From a virus, in the IMG/VR virus record IMGVR_UViG_3300030333_003826, positions 1 to 30,305 of that record: a stretch of 30,305 nucleotides of DNA; one strand, 5' to 3'. Below the pieces are notes generated by a model, which searched no databases, was not told where the DNA came from, and was given only the letters and a program-made list of their open reading frames with translations. Position numbers and translations under genes: made by a program. Positions 25,811-30,305 of the stretch are shown here, piece after piece (the stretch's first letter is position 1; each line of letters begins with the position of its first letter).

Positions 25811-25973
25811 TTTGTTGTTTTAGGTTTTCTTCATCTATGTACTGTTTTAATAATGTCACATACACTTCCCTTTCCCAAGGGATCATATTTTCTATCTCTG
25901 TTAAAGAGTATTTATGGTGTTGAACCAAGGCAAAATTTACTTTATAGTATGACTCAAGATCAGTATGAGCCAT
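25794..25973 (-). CDS. 59-aa C-terminal chaperone-type ORF in the gp51 position, probably a -1 frameshift extension of gp26
   Basis: The minus-strand frame from ATG 25973 reads MAHTDLESYYKVNFALVQHH and continues KYSLTEIENMIPWEREVYVT with YIDEEN near the end; the stop is TAG. The core IPWEREVYVTLLKQYIDEEN is typical of the second part of tail assembly chaperones. T4 has gene 51 right after gene 26, so this is the equivalent position. The ATG lies two nucleotides after the gp26 stop, and only TAAG, spaced too closely, precedes it, so it lacks a convincing Shine-Dalgarno site. Its frame is -1 relative to gp26. It may be made as a gp26 fusion (238 + 3 + 59 = 300 residues), by termination-reinitiation, or by both routes. 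Confidence 0.75.
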   Translation of the reverse strand: MAHTDLESYYKVNFALVQHHKYSLTEIENMIPWEREVYVTLLKQYIDEENLKQQSGTNQ

Positions 25974-25988
25974 ACTTAGGTGAAAAAA
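25946..25988 (-). promoter_or_regulatory. Putative programmed -1 ribosomal frameshift site at the end of gene 26
   Basis: The heptamer T TTT TTC (25988 to 25982) is in the gp26 frame (AGT TTT TTC ACC TAA). After a 5-nt spacer (ACCTA), arm AGTATGGCTC (25976-25967) can pair with GAGTCATACT (25955-25946) as 10 bp including one G-U, with an 11-nt loop. A -1 slip continues into CAC CTA AGT and then the ATG of the 59-codon ORF. Heptamer, spacer and hairpin are read from the sequence; function is inferred. Confidence 0.7.
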
Positions 25989-26695
25989 CTTGCCAACCCT
26001 TCCAACACTACTTCAGATTCCACCTCAGTGATTGGATTTGTTACTTTAACTTTATGAGAAAGTTTAGGCATTGTCTCAAAGAATTTTTCAATTGCTTTGA
26101 ATTGTTTACTGTTCAATTGTTCTACAAATTCCTCCAATTCTTGTTTAGTTGAATCAGAAGCATCCCAACTCTCCTCTTCATCATAAACGATTTCAATACA
26201 TGAACTAATCATATTAAGAGATTTGTTCACTGCACTACCTTCATTAGTATCGAAATTATTTCCAATAAATTCATCGAGAGAAGGATATTTAAGTTTCATA
26301 GAATATTGATCATCAAGTTTGATAATGTTCTTATGTCCTCTAGTTTTTTGAACTTTAATACTATCAAGATTAATTTCCATTTGAACTGATGTTTTATTAT
26401 CATCAGGACAAACTATATTAACTTCAACAGTCTCACCAACTGATTTTGAACGAACATTCAAGAATAAGTATTCAATATCAAAAGTAGCAAGTTTAGTAAC
26501 ATCTACTCCTTTTGTTAAGATACATTCAGATAATATATCTACAACAGCATTTGATATATCTTCACTATTTTCAGTCTCCAATGCCATAATAAGAATCTTC
26601 TCTTCCCTTACGAGAAAGGGACGATATTTAATTTTCTTATTATTAGAAGGTAAAGTCAACTCATAAGTTGGAGTATTAATCTTTGGTAATGGCAT
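25976..26695 (-). CDS. 26: gp26-like baseplate hub assembly protein, 239 aa
   Basis: The protein starts MPLPKINTPTYELTLPSNNK and continues KIKYRPFLVREEKILIMALE, then SECILTKGVDVTKLATFDIE and FLNVRSKSVGE, VNIVCPDD. This is the conserved core I recognise in gp26 of marine T4-like phages, a family related to T4 gp26/gp51 and to tail assembly chaperones. T4 gp26 is 208 residues. It acts during assembly of the baseplate hub. The acidic segment around 165-190 (DEEESWDASDSTKQELEEF) precedes a helix. The last codons are Ala-Ser-Phe-Phe-Thr, followed by TAA. The Phe-Phe pair lies on the candidate slippery heptamer. A perfect TATAAATA lies 25 bp upstream. Confidence 0.85.
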   Translation of the reverse strand: MPLPKINTPTYELTLPSNNKKIKYRPFLVREEKILIMALETENSEDISNAVVDILSECILTKGVDVTKLATFDIEYLFLNVRSKSVGETVEVNIVCPDDNKTSVQMEINLDSIKVQKTRGHKNIIKLDDQYSMKLKYPSLDEFIGNNFDTNEGSAVNKSLNMISSCIEIVYDEEESWDASDSTKQELEEFVEQLNSKQFKAIEKFFETMPKLSHKVKVTNPITEVESEVVLEGLASFFT

Positions 26696-26719
26696 AATGT
26701 TTTCACACTTCAGTAATTT

Positions 26720-26727
26720 TATTTATA
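26720..26727 (-). promoter_or_regulatory. T4-type late promoter core TATAAATA
   Basis: The minus strand reads TATAAATA exactly, in the 41-bp gap between the tail-tube-family gene and gene 26, 25 bp upstream of the ATG. This equals the T4 late core recognised by gp55-type sigma factors. The downstream genes are structural, as expected for late transcription. Confidence 0.65.
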
Positions 26728-26736
26728 GGGGTAATT

Positions 26737-27345
26737 TTAACTTCTTGTTACAACGTATCTATCATAGTTAAAGTTGACTGTAACTTTTAAAAGATCTGCT
26801 GTTCCATAAGTAACAGGTAAAGATGTAATTGATTTTGGAAAAGCATTTTTAAATTCATACATTAATGTTCTTTCAATATTTTTTTCAAATTTAGTAATAG
26901 TCATTGAATCAACTTTATAATCATCTGGATACCTAAATCTTCTATAAAATGCTTTTTCATTAAGATCAACAGCAGCACCACTAGAAATATAATCCATCCA
27001 TCCTTCAAAGATACTTAAAGATGTATAGTCTTCATCAACATAAAAAGTAAAATCAATATCAGTATATAATCTAGTATGAGCGAACTCCTGAGGAATACCC
27101 ATAAAATTATCTTTTACTTCTCCTGTCGCAAATGCACTGGCAGGTAAGGATGCATCAGAACACAGTATTCCAACATCTCTAGATAAGAAATTATCAACAT
27201 TATCAATTCCATTTGATTTAAGATAATCTGATATTGTTTTCCTTAAAGTTGAAAAATGAACCTGATATTGATTCGTTAACGACAACTTGCCAAGTTTCTC
27301 CTTGACTTCCTGCATCGTTATTCTTTGTACTATACCCTTTGCCAC
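26737..27345 (-). CDS. Tail-tube-family protein (gp19/gp54-like), 202 aa
   Basis: The start is a GTG at 27345 with TAAGG about 8 nt upstream; MAKGIVQRIT follows. Motifs VGILCSDASLPASAFATGEV, then FAHTRLYTDIDFTFYVDEDY and FEGWMDYISSG, are those of contractile-tail tube proteins, in which the beta-barrel binds along the tube. The end reads TVNFNYDRYVV. T4 gp19 is 163 residues and gp54 is 320, so this 202-residue protein could be a tube protein or a tube initiator (gp54-like). Placement beside gp26 and near gp48 favours a baseplate/tube-start role, while the major tube protein would usually lie near the sheath gene, which is not in this window. Confidence 0.6.
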   Translation of the reverse strand: MAKGIVQRITMQEVKEKLGKLSLTNQYQVHFSTLRKTISDYLKSNGIDNVDNFLSRDVGILCSDASLPASAFATGEVKDNFMGIPQEFAHTRLYTDIDFTFYVDEDYTSLSIFEGWMDYISSGAAVDLNEKAFYRRFRYPDDYKVDSMTITKFEKNIERTLMYEFKNAFPKSITSLPVTYGTADLLKVTVNFNYDRYVVTRS

Positions 27346-27346
27346 T

Positions 27347-27354
27347 CTAAATAC
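27347..27354 (+). promoter_or_regulatory. Late-promoter-like CTAAATAC toward gp4
   Basis: CTAAATAC lies 30 bp upstream of the gp4 ATG at 27384, just after the start of the divergent tube-family gene. It mirrors the CTAAATAG on the other strand. Both are at about the same distance from their gene starts. Confidence 0.45.
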
Positions 27355-27375
27355 CTTACGAGTCTTATATTATTT

Positions 27376-27383
27376 CTATTTAG
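27376..27383 (-). promoter_or_regulatory. Late-promoter-like CTAAATAG toward the tail-tube gene
   Basis: On the minus strand CTAAATAG lies 31 bp upstream of the GTG at 27345 and abuts the gp4 ATG. It is identical to the motif at 4517-4524. With the plus-strand motif at 27347 it would make a compact divergent promoter in 38 bp. Confidence 0.45.
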
Positions 27384-27821
27384 ATGGCTTATAAAGGAAA
27401 ATTCAGACCAAGCATTCCTAAAAAGTATAAAGGGGATTATACCAATATAATATACCGTTCTTTATGGGAACTAAAGTTCATGAAATATTGTGATAGTAAT
27501 CAGAATATTTTAGAGTGGGGGAGTGAAGAATTCTTTATTCCTTACAAGTCACCAATAGATAATAGATACCATAGATACTTTCCAGACTTTTATATTAAGG
27601 TACGAGAAAGTAATGGGCAAATTAAAAAATATGTAATTGAAATTAAACCAAAGAAACAATGTATAGAACCCAAAGTACAAAAAAGAAAAACTAAATCATA
27701 TATTCGTGAGGTATGCGAATATGCAAAGAACCAAGCAAAATGGGAAGCAGCAACAGAATATTGTAAAGATAGAATGGTAGAATTTAAAGTATTAACAGAG
27801 AACGAACTAGGTATCAAGTAA
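27384..27821 (+). CDS. 4: gp4-like head completion protein with nuclease-like motif, 145 aa
   Basis: The protein reads MAYKGKFRPSIPKKYKGDYT with IIYRSLWELKFMKYCDSNQN, then HRYFPDFYIKVRE and YVIEIKPKKQC. This matches gp4 (also gp50) of T4-like phages, which completes the head before tail joining. The PDF with Asp68 and E-x-K at Glu86/Lys88, with Glu29 in the WEL helix, looks like a PD-(D/E)XK nuclease core, so the family may retain nuclease activity (inference). The T4 protein is about 150 residues, so this is full length. Its stop overlaps the next start (TAATG), giving coupled translation. Confidence 0.85.
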   Translation: MAYKGKFRPSIPKKYKGDYTNIIYRSLWELKFMKYCDSNQNILEWGSEEFFIPYKSPIDNRYHRYFPDFYIKVRESNGQIKKYVIEIKPKKQCIEPKVQKRKTKSYIREVCEYAKNQAKWEAATEYCKDRMVEFKVLTENELGIK

Positions 27822-28171
27822 TGGCAGATAGAATCGATGATGCAAAACAAGAAATACTTAGTGCAGTAAGTCCTGATGATAGGATGCTTGAAATCCTAGA
27901 GATATTATCAGAAACAGAATTAGTTCCAGAGGCTGGTAAGTATTATACTTTTGTTTATCAACCTAAAACACCTGATATAGAATATGATGAATTTCCTTTA
28001 GTAGCAGTCACTGATATTTTTCAATGGGGTTTTAGAGGTATTAATTTTCATTGGGGTGGATTCAGACAATATACATGGGATGAGGTAATAGGACAACTGC
28101 ATATTGTGTCAAATGAAGAGATACAATCGTTACGTGGAATACCTTATGCGAAAATGCGTCTAAATAACTAA
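27821..28171 (+). CDS. Conserved-type hypothetical protein between gp4 and gp48, 116 aa
   Basis: The start overlaps the gp4 stop by one base. The first 35 residues are helical and acidic (MADRIDDAKQEILSAVSPDD). The rest is aromatic-rich beta (GKYYTFVYQPKTPDIEYDEF, then LVAVTDIFQWGFRGINFHWG, FRQYTW, IGQLHIV), suggesting a compact beta domain that may bind a partner in the tail or baseplate. No catalytic motif or membrane segment is visible. In T4, gp4 is followed directly by gp53, so this gene and gp48 are additional here. I do not recognise the family. Confidence 0.65.
   Translation: MADRIDDAKQEILSAVSPDDRMLEILEILSETELVPEAGKYYTFVYQPKTPDIEYDEFPLVAVTDIFQWGFRGINFHWGGFRQYTWDEVIGQLHIVSNEEIQSLRGIPYAKMRLNN
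28160..28167 (+). promoter_or_regulatory. Possible late-promoter-like CTAAATAA upstream of gp48
   Basis: CTAAATAA at the 3' end of the 116-residue gene lies 34 bp upstream of the gp48 ATG, the same distance as the motifs at 27347 and 27376. It also encodes the last codons of that gene, so the match may be chance. The A-rich surroundings make confidence low. Confidence 0.25.
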
Positions 28172-28193
28172 TAATACTTAAATAGGTCGATAA

Positions 28194-29528
28194 ATGGGAA
28201 GAAAGACAGGATCACAAAGAAGAGCTGAAAGAGAAAGAAAACGAAAGTTAAGAAATCAAAAACCCTTAACTAATGATATGTCTTTAACCGAACAAGACAA
28301 ACAAGATGCTGCTGATGAAGAAGCACTTTTTACAATATTAAGTAACAGTGATAAGTATAGGTCAGTCACTGATAAATCTGGGGCACAAGCCATTATGCAA
28401 GGTGGTGGAGAAAATATAACAATAGAATCATTAACTGGAACAAATAAAGAAGTAAGTGAACAAATACAGGAACAACTAGATTCAAATAAAAAATATAATA
28501 CAGGATCACTTCTTCAGAATAAACAAGCACCAATAAGAACAAGAGGTGGAGTATTAAGATATCCGTTAGAAGCAATGACGGATTCTACAGACTATCTACA
28601 AATTGATATTGTAGAATACTCAGCAATAGGAGAACAAAATAAAGCACGAAGTGGTGTTGACACTCTTGTATCATTACCAGGAAGTAGAAGAAATACTATC
28701 AATAGAACTAGACTTCCTAAAAGTGTATCAACCAAATCATTAGTAAATAAAGGAACTGTATTATTACAGATACCAGCAAATATTCAAGATGGAAACTCTA
28801 TAAGTGCTGGTGATTCTAAAATGAATAGTATTGTTGGTGCTGCATTAGGTGCAAGCACAAGTTTAATGACAGATGTAGGTAATGCGATTAGTGGAAAGCA
28901 AGACTTTGGAGGTGGAGATAACCGTTTACAAAATGCAGGAATTGCTGCAAAAAATGCTATAGAAGGAGGACTAGCCGATTCTGGTGTAACTGGTAAAAAT
29001 CTTAGAGGACTTATTACTAAAAAATTAGCAGCAAGTGCAGTTAATGCATTAGGTGGTAATGTAACAATGAATCAACTATTAGCCAGACAAGACGGAACAA
29101 TATTTAACCCAAATATGGAACTGTTGTTTAATGGTCCTACATTAAGAAACTTCAGGTTCTCATTCAAAATGACTCCAAGAGGTAAAGATGAAGCAGAACA
29201 AATAAAATTAATTATGAGAACCTTTAAAATGAATATGGCACCTAAAGTAACTAGTGGTGGTCCTAATCTATTTTTAAAGACACCTAATGTATTTGAATTA
29301 AGGTATAAATCAGGAAGAAAGGATCATCCATTCTTACATAAATTTAAACAATGCTTCTTAACAGATATATCTGTTAATTATACTGCAGAAGGAGTATATG
29401 CAACATATGAAAATAAAGAACCAATTTCTATGATTATGGATTTAACCTTTAAAGAACTTGAACCAATCTATGATATTGATTACTTTGACAAATATGGATA
29501 TGATGCAGACAACACAGTAGGATATTAA
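28194..29528 (+). CDS. 48: gp48-like baseplate tail-tube cap protein, 444 aa
   Basis: The N-terminus is a highly basic helix (MGRKTGSQRRAERERKRKLR). Residues 105-200 carry a beta-rich region (PLEAMTDSTDYLQIDIVEYS). The Gly/Ala-rich middle (about 205-290) is followed by NPNMELLFNGPTLRNFRFSF, then KMTPRGKDEAEQIKLIMRTF, HPFLHKFKQCFLTDISVNYT and MIMDLTFKELEPIYDID. The last stretch, with its TFKELEPI motif, is the signature I associate with gp48 tube caps of T4-like phages. T4 gp48 is 364 residues. gp48 polymerises on the hub and starts the tail tube with gp54. An AGGT element lies upstream of the ATG. Its stop is 1 bp before gp53. Confidence 0.8.
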   Translation: MGRKTGSQRRAERERKRKLRNQKPLTNDMSLTEQDKQDAADEEALFTILSNSDKYRSVTDKSGAQAIMQGGGENITIESLTGTNKEVSEQIQEQLDSNKKYNTGSLLQNKQAPIRTRGGVLRYPLEAMTDSTDYLQIDIVEYSAIGEQNKARSGVDTLVSLPGSRRNTINRTRLPKSVSTKSLVNKGTVLLQIPANIQDGNSISAGDSKMNSIVGAALGASTSLMTDVGNAISGKQDFGGGDNRLQNAGIAAKNAIEGGLADSGVTGKNLRGLITKKLAASAVNALGGNVTMNQLLARQDGTIFNPNMELLFNGPTLRNFRFSFKMTPRGKDEAEQIKLIMRTFKMNMAPKVTSGGPNLFLKTPNVFELRYKSGRKDHPFLHKFKQCFLTDISVNYTAEGVYATYENKEPISMIMDLTFKELEPIYDIDYFDKYGYDADNTVGY

Positions 29529-29529
29529 A

Positions 29530-30210
29530 ATGGGATATTTCAGAGAACTACCAAACTTACTTTACCAATCATTCTTACCTTCCAAAAATTCCTCTTTGGA
29601 TTATATTGAAGTAAAAAATATATTTCGTAGATCTAAAGTAAGAGATGATCTACAAAATATATTTACTGTTTTTGACAAATATGAAATACCTGATGAATAT
29701 CGTCCTGAAACTGTAGCAGAAGAAATGTATGGTAGTGCAGAATTGGACTGGGTTGTTTTAACGACTGCTAATATAATAAATGTTAGAAATGATTGGCCAC
29801 TTTCCAATAGAGATATATATGACTTTGCACTTGATAAATATGGAAACGATTTAAATCAAATACGTTACTATGAAACAAAAGAAATTAAAGATAGTAAAGG
29901 TAAATTAATTTTACCAAAAGGTCAAAGAGTTAACTCTGATTTCTCAGTTAAATTTTATGATCCTAGCAATTCAGCTGCTGTTACTGGATATGTTACTAAG
30001 AGTGGATCTAATGTTCTATCAGGTATTTCAAACTATACCCATGAACTTCTTTTAAATGATAAAAAAAGAGAAATATATTTACTAAAAAATGAATATCTAG
30101 GGCAATTCTTAAATGACTTTAGGGATGTAATGGTATATGGCAGATCATCCGAATATGTGGACGATGACCTAATACAAACAGAGAATACTAATATTACAAT
30201 GCCATATTAA
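29530..30210 (+). CDS. 53: gp53-like baseplate wedge subunit, 226 aa
   Basis: The protein starts MGYFRELPNLLYQSFLPSKN and continues with DYIEVKNIFRRSKVRDDLQN, IFTVFDKYEIPDEYRPETVA, then ELDWVVLTTANIINVRNDWP. The DxVLxxANxIxNxRNDWPLS stretch is characteristic of gp53 in T4-like phages. T4 gp53 is 196 residues and caps the wedge complex, locking neighbouring wedges around the hub. It contains no membrane segment. It lies 1 bp after gp48 and is the last gene before the hairpin at 30212-30233. I am confident of the family. Confidence 0.85.
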   Translation: MGYFRELPNLLYQSFLPSKNSSLDYIEVKNIFRRSKVRDDLQNIFTVFDKYEIPDEYRPETVAEEMYGSAELDWVVLTTANIINVRNDWPLSNRDIYDFALDKYGNDLNQIRYYETKEIKDSKGKLILPKGQRVNSDFSVKFYDPSNSAAVTGYVTKSGSNVLSGISNYTHELLLNDKKREIYLLKNEYLGQFLNDFRDVMVYGRSSEYVDDDLIQTENTNITMPY

Positions 30211-30211
30211 A

Positions 30212-30233
30212 AAAGGGGTCGTAAGACCCCTTT
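30212..30233. terminator. Strong bidirectional hairpin terminator
   Basis: AAAGGGGTC and GACCCCTTT form a perfect 9-bp stem around the loop GTAA, with an A-run before and a T-run within the stem. It lies 2 bp past the gp53 stop and 7 bp from the stop of the convergent gene. It can therefore end transcription in both directions. Confidence 0.85.
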
Positions 30234-30239
30234 CTTGTG

Positions 30240-30305
30240 TTATTCAGCAGCGAGTTTCGCAAAATACGAAAGTGCTTCATCATCGTCATCCGTGCTAGAC
30301 GGAGT
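30240..30305 (-). CDS. C-terminal end of a convergent gene, acidic tail (partial)
   Basis: Only the last 21 codons are present, reading TPSSTDDDEALSYFAKLAAE-like residues before TAA at 30240-30242. The acidic DDDEALSYFAKLA tail resembles C-terminal tails of phage single-stranded DNA-binding proteins, such as T4 gp32, which bind other replication proteins. With only this fragment the assignment is weak, and many other acidic-tailed proteins would fit. The gene's 5' part lies beyond the window's right edge. Confidence 0.4.
   Translation of the reverse strand, partial: TPSSTDDDDEALSYFAKLAAE

Noticed and set aside
25853-26152. Plus-strand 99-codon frame opposite gp26 and the 59-residue ORF
   Set aside because: The minus-strand genes are supported by recognisable motifs. 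This frame has no homologous-looking pattern and runs against the local strand.
27590-27850. Minus-strand 86-codon frame opposite gp4
   Set aside because: It is fully antisense to a well-supported gp4 gene and lacks a ribosome site.

Overview
The window looks like part of the late structural region of a T4-like marine myovirus of the cyanophage/pelagiphage group. The base composition is AT-rich. Translations resemble T4-type tail proteins (gp26, gp4, gp48, gp53, gp5-like), sit in tightly packed same-strand gene blocks, and have T4-type late promoter cores (TATAAATA, AATAAATA, CTAAATA) just upstream. A 2-oxoglutarate oxygenase lies among very long repetitive virion proteins, which is typical of marine T4-like phages. 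No tRNA, IS element, CRISPR array or host gene was seen. The host (Prochlorococcus, Synechococcus or SAR11) cannot be decided from this stretch.

Layout. From position 1 to 27345 everything is on the minus strand, so it is transcribed from right to left. In transcription order: a tail-tube-family protein (26737-27345), gp26 (25976-26695), a 59-residue gene in the gp51 slot (25794-25973), a tape-measure-like protein (24626-25810), a smaller related protein (23869-24621), a gp27/gpD-like hub candidate (22609-23868), a gp5 OB-fold protein without a visible lysozyme domain (21548-22606), an unknown 644-residue protein, and a 210-residue protein with spike-like beta repeats. Three very long repetitive fibre-like proteins follow (15317-18943, 13378-15315, 9543-13385), then a subtilisin-family protease (7839-9542), a collagen-like fibre (5611-7809), a 111-residue protein, a 2OG-Fe(II) oxygenase, a 64-residue protein, and a beta-helix protein running off the left edge (1-4484). 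At 27346-27383 a 38-bp spacer holds two divergent late-promoter-like motifs. To its right on the plus strand lie gp4, an unknown 116-residue gene, gp48 and gp53. These end at a strong hairpin terminator, which is followed by the 3' end of a convergent minus-strand gene with an acidic tail.

How the genes work together. The minus-strand block appears to supply the tail tube, assembly chaperone, tape measure, hub and spike, then the host-facing fibres. The plus-strand block supplies head completion (gp4), the tube cap (gp48) and a baseplate wedge subunit (gp53).

The most notable observation is at the end of gene 26. An in-frame T TTT TTC heptamer, a 5-nt spacer and a possible 10-bp hairpin precede a 59-codon ORF that is in the -1 frame. 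This ORF has no good ribosome binding site and lies directly before the tape-measure-like gene. That is the layout of the programmed -1 frameshift of tail assembly chaperones (lambda G/GT, P2 E/E'). The second notable pairing is a collagen-like fibre, with lysine in most Y positions of Gly-X-Y, located 348 bp from a 2OG-Fe(II) oxygenase gene.
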